A stretch of DNA of 64,000 nucleotides from DASVBE01 sp963770375 (GTDB taxonomy: Bacteria; Actinomycetota; Actinomycetes; Streptosporangiales; Streptosporangiaceae). This document shows, piece after piece, positions 54,634-64,000 of this stretch. A program made the position numbers and the translations under genes. The stretch covers positions 62,001 through 126,000 of the forward strand of contig CAVYPM010000025.1 in assembly GCA_963770375.1 (NCBI GenBank), in the 5' to 3' direction. The notes below the pieces were generated by a model. That model made no database searches, had not been told where the DNA came from, and saw nothing but the letters and a program-made list of their open reading frames with translations. Each line of letters opens with the position of its first letter. The stretch's first letter is position 1.

Positions 54634-55314
54634 GTGGCGATGGCAACGATCAGGGTGGCGCTGGCCGAGGACCACGTCCTGCTGCGTGAGGGCATCTCCC
54701 GGCTGGTCAGCTCGGACGACGGGTTTGAGCTCGTCGGCACGGCCTCGGACCTGCCCAGTCTGCTCGCGCTGATCAACGAGCAGGAGCCGGACGTGGTGAT
54801 TACCGACATCCGGATGCCGCCCAGCGGGACCAACGAGGGCATCCAGGCCGCGGAGTGGCTGCGCGAGCACAAGCCGGACACCGGCGTGGTCGTGCTCAGC
54901 CAGTACGTGGCCCCCGGCTACGCCGTCGCCCTGCTCGAGCACGGCTCGGCCGGCCGTGCCTACCTGCTCAAGGAGCAGGTCGCCAGCGTCGACGAGCTGG
55001 CCAGGGCGATAAGAACGGTGGCGGCAGGCGGCTCGGTCATCGCCCCGCGGGTCGTCGACGAGCTGGTCAGGGCCCGCTCTCAGCGGCACCAGAGCCCGCT
55101 CGCCGGGCTCACCCCGCGGGAGTCGGAGATCCTCGCCGAGATGGCCCAGGGCAAGAGCAACGCTGCTATCGCGGCCGCGCTGACCGTCACCGAGCGGGCC
55201 GTGGAGAAGCACACGAACTCGATCTTCGCCAAGCTCGGCCTGTCCGAGGAAAAGGACGTGAACCGCCGGGTCAAGGCCGTCCTTCTGTTCCTGTCCGAGG
55301 TTCCCGGCGGCTGA
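54634..55314 (+). CDS. NarL/LuxR-family response regulator
   Basis: 226 residues, GTG 54634 (or ATG 54640). Receiver domain: acidic pair LAEDHVLLREG, phospho-Asp in VVITDIRMPP, Thr/Ser position VVLSQY and Lys in YLLKEQV. C-terminal LuxR helix-turn-helix: LTPRESEILAEMAQGKSNAAIAAALTVTERAVEKHTNSIFAKLGL. Receiver is intact. It closely resembles the receiver part of the cyclase fusion at 58771-60157, so both may answer to the nearby histidine kinase. Confidence 0.92.
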   Translation: MAMATIRVALAEDHVLLREGISRLVSSDDGFELVGTASDLPSLLALINEQEPDVVITDIRMPPSGTNEGIQAAEWLREHKPDTGVVVLSQYVAPGYAVALLEHGSAGRAYLLKEQVASVDELARAIRTVAAGGSVIAPRVVDELVRARSQRHQSPLAGLTPRESEILAEMAQGKSNAAIAAALTVTERAVEKHTNSIFAKLGLSEEKDVNRRVKAVLLFLSEVPGG

Positions 55315-55332
55315 CCGCCCGCCGGCGGCTGG

Positions 55333-55725
<393 letters not shown>

Positions 55726-55812
55726 CTCTCCAGGGTCGCATGTGGTGAACCAGGCGGCGAGGGTGCTGCCCCTGCCGGGAGCAAGGGGTACTGGCACCAC
55801 CTCTGGGCCGCC

Positions 55813-58005
55813 TTAGTCCCGGGCCAGCGGGATCGAGCCGCGCACCTGCGAGCCGTGCCCCGGCTCGGACAGCCAGCGCACCGTGCCGCCGATCGCGCCC
55901 AGCCGGTCGGCCATGTTCACGTACCCGTGCCCGCGGCTGGCCAGCGCGGTGTCGAACCCGGGCCCGTCGTCGCTGACCGTGAACAGCAGCCCGCCGGACT
56001 CTTCCCACACCCGGATCTCCACGTGCGCGCCCGCCGCGTGCTTGGCCGCGTTCTGCAGCGCTTCCAGGCAGCAGAAGTACACCGCCGCCTCGATCTCCGA
56101 CCCGTACCGGCCGGTGCCTTCGCAGGTCACCTCGACCGGCAGCGGGCTGCGCCCGCCCGCGGCCCGCAGCGCCTCGCGCAGGCCGCTGTCGGCCAGCAGC
56201 GGCGGGTAGATGCCGTGCGCGAGCTCGCGCAGCTCGGCGATGGTCTGCTTGACGTCCACCGCCAGCTGGTCGAGCATCTCGCCGGCCGCGTCCGGGTCGT
56301 CGGCCAGGATGTCCTTGGCCAGCCGCAGGCTGACCGCCAGTGCCACCAGGTTCTGCTGGGCCCCGTCGTGCAGGTTCCGCTCCACCCGGCGCCGCTCGGC
56401 GTCGCCGCTGGCCACGATCCGGGCCCGGGACTCACGCAGCTCGTCGGCCTGCTTGCGGAGCTCGTCGAGGGTGGTCTGCAGCGCCGTGTCCAGCTGGGCG
56501 TTGTGGCAGGCAAGCCCCACCTGGCGGGCCAGCTCGGTGAGCACCCGGTCGTCCTCGTCGGTGAACGCGTCCGCGGTGGCCGGCCGCTCGACCACGATCA
56601 GCCCGAGCAGCTCACCCGCGTGGCTGCACGGCGCCACCCGCAGCTGGGCCGGGCCGCGCCCGTCGAGCAGGGCGGGCAGCCAGACCGACGCCCAGGCCTG
56701 CCCGGACACCCCGGCCCTGGTCACCACCGGCCGCTCCCGGGCCGACACGACCACCGACCGGGGCCCGGTGTCCGGCACCGCGGCCACCCGCTCGAGCACG
56801 TCGCCGGTGCCGGTGAACACCTCGGCGCTGGCCAGCGTCATCGTCTTGCGCAGCGACTCGGCCAGCTGGAGCAGCAGCTCGTCCATGGTGATGGCCCGGG
56901 TCAGCCGGCTGCCGAAGGTGCGCAGCACCTCGTCGGGCGCCTGCCGGGCGCCGAACACCACCCGGGTAGCCCAGCTGGTCAGCCGCACCCGGGCGGGCAC
57001 GTAGCCGACCGCGGCCACCGCGGCGGCGAGCATGGACAGCGCGAGCACCTGCCGGTCCGCCGGGCTGGCCGGGGCGTTGCCCAGGCCGAGCACGATGACC
57101 AGGTAGATCACGGACACGCCGGCCGCGAAGCCGGTCCCGGACAGCACGTGCACCAGCACCCGGCCGCCGGCCGGGCCAAGACCCGGCAGGTCCCCGGTGA
57201 TCAGCGCGAGCGGAAGCAGCACGGTCGCCGCTGCAGTCACCGCGGCCACGTTCGCCGGCCAGCTGACCAGAAGATGGAGCACGGCCACGGCCAGCGCGGC
57301 GGTCACTGCCGCGGCCGCCCCGGACCCGGCCCACTGCAGCCGCTCCCGGTCCCGGCCGGCCACCGCCAGGTAGCGCAGCCGCACCGCGGGCAGCGCGCAG
57401 GCCACCCCAATGGCCCAGGCCGCCGCGGCCAGCCCGACCGGGACCGCCCGTCCCGTGGCGGCCAGCACCAGGCCGGCCGCCAGCGCCACCGCGTAGCCAA
57501 GCCCCGCCCCGGCCCGGCGGGCCTGACCGCCAAGCCGCCCGTCCGGCAGGGACAGCAGCAGGTGCAGGCTGATCGCGATGACCAGCGGCACCGCCAGCCC
57601 GGTCACCGCCCGGGCGGCGTGCAGCGCGGCCCCGTCGGCCCGCGCGGCGGCCTGGTGGCCGGCCAGCGCGGCCCCGGCGGCCAGCGAGCCGCAGGCCACC
57701 TGCCATTGCGGGGTCCGCTCCCGGGCCCGGCTGGCCACCACCGCAGCCGCGGCCCAGGCCACGATCAGGCCGGCCGCCACCGCCTGCAGCGGGCCGACGC
57801 CCGCGCCCAGCCGCAGCCCGGCCAGCGCCGTCACGGCGGCCAGCAGCGGCAGCACCGCCCCGGTCAGCACCCGGCGGGCCAGCGAGGCCCGCGGTCCGGG
57901 GACGGCCAGGTTAACGGCGGCCGCCAGCTCAGCCGCCCCGGCCACCGGGCCCGCGCCCGGTGCCCCCGCCGGTGCGGGGGTCCCGGTCAGCGGAAGGTCG
58001 CTCAT
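55813..58005 (-). CDS. Membrane histidine kinase with GAF and HisKA_3 domains
   Basis: 730 residues from ATG 58005, two bases after the ABC ATPase stop (GTG 58017 is an alternative). About nine membrane helices in the N-terminal 330 residues, a GAF-like domain (about 345-505), a coiled linker, the HisKA_3 phosphoacceptor block RRRVERNLHDGAQQNLVALAVSLRLAKDIL, and HATPase motifs EALQNAAKHA, DDGPGFD and GHGYVNMADRLGAIGG. NarL-type partner regulators lie on both sides. The sensed signal is unknown; many membrane spans suggest a membrane-state or hydrophobic ligand. Confidence 0.92.
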   Translation of the reverse strand: MSDLPLTGTPAPAGAPGAGPVAGAAELAAAVNLAVPGPRASLARRVLTGAVLPLLAAVTALAGLRLGAGVGPLQAVAAGLIVAWAAAAVVASRARERTPQWQVACGSLAAGAALAGHQAAARADGAALHAARAVTGLAVPLVIAISLHLLLSLPDGRLGGQARRAGAGLGYAVALAAGLVLAATGRAVPVGLAAAAWAIGVACALPAVRLRYLAVAGRDRERLQWAGSGAAAAVTAALAVAVLHLLVSWPANVAAVTAAATVLLPLALITGDLPGLGPAGGRVLVHVLSGTGFAAGVSVIYLVIVLGLGNAPASPADRQVLALSMLAAAVAAVGYVPARVRLTSWATRVVFGARQAPDEVLRTFGSRLTRAITMDELLLQLAESLRKTMTLASAEVFTGTGDVLERVAAVPDTGPRSVVVSARERPVVTRAGVSGQAWASVWLPALLDGRGPAQLRVAPCSHAGELLGLIVVERPATADAFTDEDDRVLTELARQVGLACHNAQLDTALQTTLDELRKQADELRESRARIVASGDAERRRVERNLHDGAQQNLVALAVSLRLAKDILADDPDAAGEMLDQLAVDVKQTIAELRELAHGIYPPLLADSGLREALRAAGGRSPLPVEVTCEGTGRYGSEIEAAVYFCCLEALQNAAKHAAGAHVEIRVWEESGGLLFTVSDDGPGFDTALASRGHGYVNMADRLGAIGGTVRWLSEPGHGSQVRGSIPLARD

Positions 58006-58006
58006 C

Positions 58007-58774
58007 TCAGCTGGCACCCGCGGCGGCCGCGCCGGCCGGGCTCGCCGCGCTGGCCGTGGACGCCGGGCCTACCCGGTCATCGCCCGGCTGCGGCTCGGCG
58101 ATCCGCCCGTCGCGCATCCGCACCACCCGGCCTGCGGCGTGGGCGACGTTCGCGTCGTGGGTGACCATGACGATGGTCTGGCCGCCCCGGTGCAGCCGGG
58201 TGAGCAACTCGATCACCTCGGCCCCGCCGTCGGAGTCCAGCGCTCCGGTCGGCTCGTCGGCCAGCAGCAGGGTCGGCTCGTTGGCCAGCGCCCGGGCGAT
58301 GGCCAGCCGCTGGCGCTGGCCGCCGGACAGCACGCTGGGCACAGCCGCCGCCTTGTCGCTGATACCGAGCAGGTCGAGCAGGTCACGGGCGCGGGTCTCG
58401 GCCATCCGGCGCTTGCGGCCGGCGATGACCGCGGGCAGCGCCACGTTCTCCAGCACGGTCATCCCTTCCAGCAGGTTGAAGAACTGGAAGATGATCCCGA
58501 TGTGCCGTCGCCGCAGCCGGGCCAGATCGTCCTCGGTCCGCCCGGTGACCTCCTCGTCGGCCACCATGATCCGCCCCTCGTCGGCGGTGTCCAGGCCCGC
58601 GATCAGGTTCAGCAGGGTGGACTTCCCGCACCCGGACGGGCCCATCAGGGCCACGAACTCGCCCCGGTCCACGGTCAGGTCCACCCCGCGCAGTGCCCGG
58701 ACGGGCGCGTTCTCCGCCTCGAAGGTCTTGCGTACGCCGCGGGCCGTCAGGACCGCCGCCGTGTTCTCGCTCAT
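58007..58774 (-). CDS. LolD/MacB-type ABC transporter ATP-binding protein
   Basis: 255 residues from ATG 58774, overlapping the cyclase stop by four bases (ATGA). Walker A GPSGCGKSTLLNLIAGLD, Q-loop FQFFNLLEGMTVLENV, signature LSGGQRQRLAIARAL, Walker B LLLADEPTGALD, H-loop VTHDANVAHAA. This subfamily works with FtsX-like permeases, yet none is adjacent; the kinase comes next. A distant partner may be the FtsX-type gene at 44168-46668. Ala/Gly/Ser tail at the end. Confidence 0.9.
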   Translation of the reverse strand: MSENTAAVLTARGVRKTFEAENAPVRALRGVDLTVDRGEFVALMGPSGCGKSTLLNLIAGLDTADEGRIMVADEEVTGRTEDDLARLRRRHIGIIFQFFNLLEGMTVLENVALPAVIAGRKRRMAETRARDLLDLLGISDKAAAVPSVLSGGQRQRLAIARALANEPTLLLADEPTGALDSDGGAEVIELLTRLHRGGQTIVMVTHDANVAHAAGRVVRMRDGRIAEPQPGDDRVGPASTASAASPAGAAAAGAS

Positions 58775-60157
58775 CGTGCCCCCGCCTGGGTTGTCGGTTG
58801 CTGGGTAATGCCGTCCGCGCCCGCGGCGCCTGCGGCCGGGATCAGGAACGCCGTGATCGGCGTGTCCCGGCCCTTGACCAGCTGCTCGGGCAGCGGGACG
58901 AGGCTGACCTGCTGGCTCAGCGCGGTGCCGGTGGCCGCCGAGATGACCGTCTCGCCCGCCGCGGCCAGCTGCTGCAGCCGCTGGGACAGGTTGACCGTGT
59001 CGCCGACCAGGGTGTATTCGAGACGCTCCGCCGAGCCGAGCAGCGCCGCCGCGGCCGTCACCGGTGGACAGCCCGATACCAAGGCCGAACGGCGGCAGCC
59101 CGGCCGCGGTCCACGTGTCGTTGATCTCCGACTGCCGGGAGTGCATCGCCGCCGCCGCCGCGACCGCCCGGTCCGCGTGGTCCGGCTGCGGGAACGGCGC
59201 GCCGAACACGGCCATCACCGCGTCGCCGACGAACTGCATGACCGTGCCCTCCTGGCCCAGGATGGCGTGGTTCATCGCGGCCCGGTGCGTGTTCAGCTGC
59301 CCGGCCAGCTGGCTCGGGTCGGCGTGCTCGGCGATCGTCGAGTACGACCGGATGTCGCTCATCAGCACGGTCACCTCGACCCGCTCGGTCTCACCGATGG
59401 CCTGCTTCTCCGCCCGGATCTTCTCGGCCAGGCCGCCGGGCAGCAGCCGGGACAGCGTCTCGCCCTGCTCCTCGCGGTCCACGATGGCCTGGTGCAGCAG
59501 CCGCAGCCGGTTCAGCGCGCCGGGGTCGCCGGTGGACACGCCGCTGGCCAGCTTGATGAACACCGCCTCCACCTCGGCGGACACCGCCTCCGCCGGCACC
59601 CTGCGCACCGCCGCGATGGCCTTGATCGGCTTGCCCTCGGCCACCATGCTCAGCAGCTCTTCCTCGGCCGGGCTCAGCCCGCCGGGCGCGATCACCGGGC
59701 CGACCAGCTTCTCCACGATCACCGGGTCGAGCGCGGTGCCGCCGGTGGCCACCTCGCGGATCGCGTCGACCAGCTGGTTGCCCTCGGCGATCCGGTCCTT
59801 GAGCAGGTAGCCGTACCCGGCCGAGCCCTCGGCCAGCAGCGAGATCGCGTACTCCGGGTCGTCGTACTGGGACAGCACGACCACGCCGGTGCCCGGGTGC
59901 CGCTTGCGCACCTCCTTGGCGGCATCGATGCCCTCGCGCTGGAAGGACGGCGGCATCCGGACGTCGGTCACCAGCACGTGCGGCTGGGCCTGCGTCGCTC
60001 CGTTAACAACCTCGTCATAGTCGGCGGCGACCCCCACAACCTGGAGATCGCGATGCCGCTCGATCAGCGCGCGCACGCCCTCACGGACGATCAGGTTGTC
60101 GTCCGCCAGGAACACCCTGATCGGCTCGGCCCCCGTGGCCTGCGGAAACTGCTCCAT
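58771..60157 (-). CDS. Receiver-HTH-class III nucleotidyl cyclase fusion (one frameshift)
   Basis: About 461 residues after joining. Receiver (about 12-130): FLADDNLIVREG, VTDVRMPPS, VVLSQYDDPEYAI, YLLKDRIAEG. A short LuxR-like helical region follows (LSPAEEELLSMVAEGKPIKAIAA), then a coiled stretch and a class III cyclase: VTVLMSDIRSYSTIAEHADPS and QFVGDAVMAVFGAP (metal Asp), TLVGDTVNLSQRLQQL. The frame breaks near 59055-59065; one extra base separates GLGIGLSTG from VTAAAALLGSAERLEYTL. Phosphorylation by the adjacent kinase would set cAMP or cGMP output. First gene of a four-gene minus-strand operon. Confidence 0.88.
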
Positions 60158-60316
60158 TGGCCAATACTGGGCCGGCGGCGGCCGCCTTCGCTACCCGGCA
60201 GCCTTGCCTGGCACCCGTGGTGCTAGCACCCGTAGCCGGGCCAGCCACCCCCCGCGCCGGGAAACGCCAGGTAGCACGCTGGTCCGCGGCCCGGCGGCCG
60301 GACCAGACTCAAGAGC

Positions 60317-61331
60317 ATGCGACATGAGAGCACAGTCACCTCACTGTCCTGGATCCCCTCCGAGGCGATCGAGGGCAGTACCCGGCTGGCCTTCGACGCC
60401 GGGTTCACGCACTACGACGACCCGCCGCCGGCCGAGATCGCCGACCTGCGGGAACTGCAAGCCCAGGACCGGTTCCGGTTCGCCAACCAGCTGTCCGCCT
60501 GGATCGAGGTGGACGGCACGGGGGCCATCACCGGCAGCGGCTACAGCGGCGGCGGCCTGATGGGCTCCACCACGGTCCGGCTCGGCGCGCTGTCGCGCAC
60601 CTTCCAGGCCGCCCAGCTGCCCGACCTGCAGCGGCGAGCCGGAGCACGGGGACGGCTGGGTGCGGTTCTCCCAGACCACCGGCGGCCGGACCGGCCTGCC
60701 CGCCCCGCGACGGGTGAAGCACCCGCCGTACGTGCAGTGGCAGGCGCCGCTGGTGTGGACCACGCTGACGCTGACCCTGCACGCCGACGGCACCGCGGAG
60801 ACCTCGATGACCGGCGCGAGCACCTTCCCCCGGCACTGGGTCTACGACGCAGCCGGCAAGCTGTCGCACAAGTCCGGGCTGACCGACTACCGCGACTGGT
60901 TCGCCCGGTCCTTCGGCCGCCACACGCCGTGGGGCGACCAGGATTCCCCGGCGCTGGTCACCGCGGTGGAAACGGCGCTGGAGCGGACCCTGTCGGTGCA
61001 GCTGATGCACGGCAGCGAGAAGCCCAGGATCGAGAAGCTCCCCGCCGGGCACGTGCTGGCCCGCCAGGGCGACCCGGGCAGTGACATCTACCTGGTGCTC
61101 GACGGCGTCATCCGGATCGACAGGGACGGCGAGCAGCTGGCCGAGTACGGGCCCGGGGCCATGCTCGGCGAGCGGGCCCACCTGGAGGGCGGCGTCCGCA
61201 CCGCGTCCCTGGTCGCGGTCACCGCCTGCCGGGTGGCCGCGGTGCACGCCAGCCAGTTCGACCAGGACGCCCTGCAGGAACTGTCCGGCGGGCACCGCCG
61301 GGAGGACCACAGCGCCGAGACCGCCGGCTAG
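60317..61331 (+). CDS. Cyclic-nucleotide-binding domain protein (one frameshift)
   Basis: About 337 residues after joining. The N-terminal region (about 1-110) is of unknown family: LSWIPSEAIEGSTRLAFDAGFTHYDDPPP. The frame breaks near 60625-60645; one extra base separates it from GEPEHGDGWVRFSQTTGGRTGLPAP. A middle region follows, then a C-terminal cNMP domain (about 235-330): LPAGHVLARQGDPGSDIYLVLDGVIRI and the phosphate-binding GERAHLEGGVRTAS with Glu and Arg kept. Probably a cAMP or cGMP effector for the cyclases nearby. Six bases upstream of the next gene. Confidence 0.83.
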
Positions 61332-61337
61332 TCCCGC

Positions 61338-62180
61338 GTGCGCGTACACATCTGCGGCGCCCGGGGTTCCACCCCGGCCCCGGGCGCGGAGTTCCTCCGG
61401 TACGGCGGGCACACCTCGTGCGTGGCGGTCACCGCCGACGGTGACGAGGCGCCCACGCTGATCCTGGACGCGGGCACCGGGATCCGCTCGGTCACCGGCC
61501 TGCTGGCCGGCCAGCCGTACGCGGGCCACATCCTGCTGTCCCACCTGCACTGGGACCACGTGCACGGGCTGCCGTTCTTCCGCGCCGGGGACACCACCGG
61601 CGCCCGGGTGACCCTGCTGCTGCCCGCCCAGCCCGGCGGGCAGGCCGCCGAGACGGTGCTGGCCGGCTGCATGTCCCCGCCGCACTTCCCGATCACGCCG
61701 GGCGAGCTGCGCGGCGAGTGGACGTTCGGCACGGTGCCGGCCGAGGCGTTCAAGGCGGGCCCGTTCGAGGTCGAGGCCTACGAGATCCCGCACAAGGGCG
61801 GCACTACGGTCGGCTACCGGGTCAGCGACGGCCGGTCGGCCGTGGCCTACCTGCCCGACCACTGCCCGACGCTGGCCGGGCCGGGGCCGGACGGCTGGGG
61901 CGAGTACCACCCGGCCGCGCTGGCCCTGGCCCGCGAGGTGGACCTGCTGATCCACGACGCCTCGCTGCTGCCCGCCGAACTGGCCGCCGAGGCCTTGTTC
62001 GGGCACGCCGCCGCGGACTACGCAGTAGGCCTGGCCCGCCATGCCGGGGCCCGCACGGCCGTGCTGTTCCACCACAAGCCGGACCGCACCGACGCTGCTC
62101 TTGACGCGCTCGGCGCCCGGCTGGCCGGCCCGGGGGCGCCCGTCGTCGTGGCCGCTGAGCGGGACATACTGCAAACGTGA
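61338..62180 (+). CDS. Metallo-beta-lactamase-fold hydrolase
   Basis: 280 residues, GTG start. MBL metal motif LSHLHWDHVHGLPFF (HxHxDH), further ligands in LPDH and IHDASL, with FHHKPDRTD at the end. RNase Z/phosphodiesterase-like subgroup (GARGSTPAPGAEFLRYGGHTSC is typical of MBL enzymes acting on phosphodiesters). Six bases after the cNMP-binding gene and overlapping the next by four (GTGA). A cyclic-nucleotide phosphodiesterase is an inference from context. Confidence 0.87.
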   Translation: MRVHICGARGSTPAPGAEFLRYGGHTSCVAVTADGDEAPTLILDAGTGIRSVTGLLAGQPYAGHILLSHLHWDHVHGLPFFRAGDTTGARVTLLLPAQPGGQAAETVLAGCMSPPHFPITPGELRGEWTFGTVPAEAFKAGPFEVEAYEIPHKGGTTVGYRVSDGRSAVAYLPDHCPTLAGPGPDGWGEYHPAALALAREVDLLIHDASLLPAELAAEALFGHAAADYAVGLARHAGARTAVLFHHKPDRTDAALDALGARLAGPGAPVVVAAERDILQT

Positions 62181-63631
62181 CAGGACTCGATGCGGTCGTG
62201 GTGGGCAGCGGGCCAAACGGCCTGGCCGCGGCCCTGACGCTGGCCCGCTCCGGCCTGCGGGTCGAGGTGCTGGAGGCGGCGGCCACCCCGGGCGGCGGCT
62301 GCCGCACCGCCGCGCTGACCCTGCCCGGGTTCCGGCACGACGTGTGCTCGGCGGTGCATCCGCTGGCCGCCGGGTCGCCGTTCTTCCTCGGCACCGACCT
62401 GGCCGGCCGCGGGGTGAAGCTGCTGTACCCGAAGGTGGCGTTCGCGCACCCGCTGGACGGCGGCCGGGCCGCCGCGGTCCACGGCAGCGTGGCCGACACG
62501 GCGGCCGGGCTCGGCCGGGACGCCGCGGCCTACCGCCGGCTGCTCGGCCCGCTGGTGCGGCGGCGCGCGGACATCATGCCGGCCCTGCTGGCGCCGCTGC
62601 GCGGCCTGCCCGAGCACGTGCCCGCGCTGATCCGGTTCGGGTCCCGCGGCCTCCTGCCCGCCTCGGTCCTGGCCCGCTGGTTCCGCACGGAGGAGGCCAG
62701 GGGCCTGCTCGCCGGGGTGGCGGCCCACGCCATGCTGCCGCTGACCTCCCCGGCCACCGGGGGGTTCGGGCTGGTCCTGGCCATGCTGGCGCACTCGCCC
62801 GGCTGGCCGGTGGCCGAAGGCGGCAGCGGCGAGATCGTCCGCGCGCTCACCGAGGAACTGGCCGAGCTCGGCGGCCGGGTAACGACCGGTGAGGATGTCC
62901 GCAAGCTCGGCCAGCTGCCGCCCGCCCGGGTGACGATGTTCGACACCTCACCGCGCCAGTTCCTGGCCATCGCCGGCGACGAGGTGCCGCCGTCCTACCG
63001 GCGGGCGCTGAGCCGGTTCCGCTACGGGCCCGGGGTCTTCAAGGTCGACTGGGCCCTGTCCGGCCCGGTGCCGTGGACCGCGCCGGCCTGCCGCGAGGCG
63101 GGAACCGTGCACCTGGGCGGCACGTTCGCGGAGGTCGCGCACAGCGAGGCGGAGGTCGCCGCGGGCCGCCACCCGGACCGCCCGTACACGCTGATCGCCC
63201 AGGCCGGCGTGGTCGACCCGACCAGGGCCCCGGCCGGGCAGCACACGCTCTGGGGCTACTGCCACGTGCCCGCCGGCTCGGACCGGGATATGACCGGGGC
63301 CATCGAGGCTCAGGTAGAGCGGTTCGCGCCGGGCTTCAGGGATCTGATCCTGGCCCGCTCGGTTCGCACCGCGGCCGGGTACGAGGCCTACAACGCCAAC
63401 TTCGTCGGCGGCGACATCAACGCCGGCGCGGGGACCTTCTGGCAGACCGTGGCGCGGCCTGCGCCCCGGTGGAACCCGTACCGGACCGCGCTCAAGGGCG
63501 TCTACCTGTGCTCCGCGTCCACCCCGCCCGGCGGCGGCGTGCACGGCATGTGCGGGGTCAACGCGGCCCGCACAGCCCTGGCCGACCTGGGCCACTGGGT
63601 AGAGTCAGACGATGGCCGGGGGAGTCCATAG
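62177..63631 (+). CDS. FAD-dependent phytoene desaturase-like oxidoreductase
   Basis: 484 residues. N-terminal FAD-binding AVVVGSGPNGLAAALTLARSGLRVEVLEAAATPGGGCRT, and C-terminal GGDINAGAG...GVYLCSASTPPGGGVHGMCGVNAA, the carotenoid-desaturase/retinol-saturase-like family. No carotenoid synthesis genes are adjacent; substrate unknown. GTG start overlaps the MBL stop, so it is coupled to that gene. Confidence 0.88.
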   Translation: MTGLDAVVVGSGPNGLAAALTLARSGLRVEVLEAAATPGGGCRTAALTLPGFRHDVCSAVHPLAAGSPFFLGTDLAGRGVKLLYPKVAFAHPLDGGRAAAVHGSVADTAAGLGRDAAAYRRLLGPLVRRRADIMPALLAPLRGLPEHVPALIRFGSRGLLPASVLARWFRTEEARGLLAGVAAHAMLPLTSPATGGFGLVLAMLAHSPGWPVAEGGSGEIVRALTEELAELGGRVTTGEDVRKLGQLPPARVTMFDTSPRQFLAIAGDEVPPSYRRALSRFRYGPGVFKVDWALSGPVPWTAPACREAGTVHLGGTFAEVAHSEAEVAAGRHPDRPYTLIAQAGVVDPTRAPAGQHTLWGYCHVPAGSDRDMTGAIEAQVERFAPGFRDLILARSVRTAAGYEAYNANFVGGDINAGAGTFWQTVARPAPRWNPYRTALKGVYLCSASTPPGGGVHGMCGVNAARTALADLGHWVESDDGRGSP

Positions 63632-64000
63632 CGGCCGGGGGGAGCTGCCCGCCGGCACCGTCACCATGCTCTTCAGTGATATGGAGGGCTCGACCCGGCT
63701 GCTGGCCAGGCTCGGTGACGGCTACGGTGACCTGCTGTCGGCCCAGCGCGGGCTGCAGCGCGAGGCGTTCGGCCGCCATAACGGCACCGAGCTCGGCACC
63801 GAGGGAGACAGCTTCTTCGTCGTCTTCGGCTCGGCCGCGGACGCGGTAGCAGCCTGCGCGGAGGCCCAGCGCAGCCTGGCCGGCCGGGACTGGCCCGGTG
63901 GTGCGGTGCCCCGCATCCGGATGGGCCTGCACACCGGCGAGCCCACCCAGCACGACGACGGCTATATCGGCATGGACGTCCACCGGGCCGCGCGGATCGC
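63612..64000 (+). CDS. Class III adenylate/guanylate cyclase, 5' part (runs past window end)
   Basis: 129 residues visible from ATG 63612, overlapping the oxidoreductase stop by 20 bases in another frame. Cyclase motifs: TVTMLFSDMEGSTRLLARLGDGYG (metal Asp), TEGDSFFVVFGSAADAV (second Asp), IRMGLHTGEP and GYIGMDVHRAARIA. Actinobacterial proteins with this start often continue into AAA/STAND or LuxR domains, but the rest lies outside the window. Confidence 0.87.
   Translation, partial: MAGGVHSGRGELPAGTVTMLFSDMEGSTRLLARLGDGYGDLLSAQRGLQREAFGRHNGTELGTEGDSFFVVFGSAADAVAACAEAQRSLAGRDWPGGAVPRIRMGLHTGEPTQHDDGYIGMDVHRAARI

Overview
The window is very GC-rich DNA with long antisense open frames. It is almost certainly from a filamentous or soil actinobacterium. 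Supporting markers are a mycothiol-conjugate amidase (Mca), a BldG-type anti-anti-sigma factor, a 6C small RNA, a MarP acid-resistance protease, an AfsR/SARP regulator, many leaderless genes with a TANNNT box 6-7 nt before the start codon, and a complete actinobacterial-type (group 1h) uptake [NiFe]-hydrogenase locus. Order-level placement (for example Streptosporangiales-like) is only a guess.

Layout. 1-6.1 kb: 3' part of a UvrD-like helicase, galE, an FMN reductase, a secreted two-repeat protein, and an aquaporin read in frame into mca. 6.3-23.1 kb: the hydrogenase island. It has hypF on the plus strand; a tightly overlapping minus-strand operon (yceI-SIS-hypC2-SIS-protease-hypC-hypD-hypE-hypA-hypB); a split regulator; and a plus-strand operon hhyS-hhyL-NifU/Rieske-like-DUF5947-DUF6084-504 aa protein-34 aa membrane peptide. 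The leader of hhyS contains direct repeats, a promoter, a 13-codon upstream ORF and a hairpin that hides the ribosome-binding site. 23.0-26.1 kb: two tandem paralogous membrane glycosyltransferase-like proteins. 26.3-31.7 kb: comF-like, nth, CoA-type Nudix, marP, DUF309, EphE-like hydrolase and a holin-like membrane protein, an order that resembles the mycobacterial nth-marP-ephE region. 32.2 kb: a 6C RNA with its own promoter and terminator. 32.6-38.7 kb: MrfA/Rv3649-type helicase, bldG, an anti-sigma ATPase and the H+-pyrophosphatase hppA, as around Streptomyces bldG. 38.8-44.1 kb: housekeeping genes (sixA, serB, ABC ATPase, TauE/SafE, Rieske, HD). 44.2-53.8 kb: an accessory-looking block with an FtsX-type permease, a membrane nucleosidase (PNP/MTAN) protein, a NERD-like membrane protein, a divergent SARP-STAND-TPR regulator and an NrtR-like regulator. 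54.0-64.0 kb: a small secreted peptide, then a signalling block with two response regulators, a histidine kinase, an ABC ATPase, a receiver-cyclase fusion, a cyclic-nucleotide-binding protein, a metallo-beta-lactamase-fold enzyme, a flavin oxidoreductase and the start of a second cyclase.

How the parts work together. HypA-F plus a protease assemble the NiFe(CN)2CO centre of HhyL. HhyS passes electrons through Fe-S clusters, and the NifU/Rieske-like protein and the 34 aa membrane peptide are candidates for the link to the respiratory chain. The likely role is scavenging trace H2 during persistence.

Caution. At least a dozen otherwise well-conserved genes (hypF, hypE, hhyS twice, hppA twice, a helicase, the SARP regulator, the FtsX permease, the receiver-cyclase and others) are interrupted by single-base frameshifts. 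Their spread over housekeeping genes points to assembly or sequencing errors rather than gene death. I annotate them as whole genes and mark the break points.
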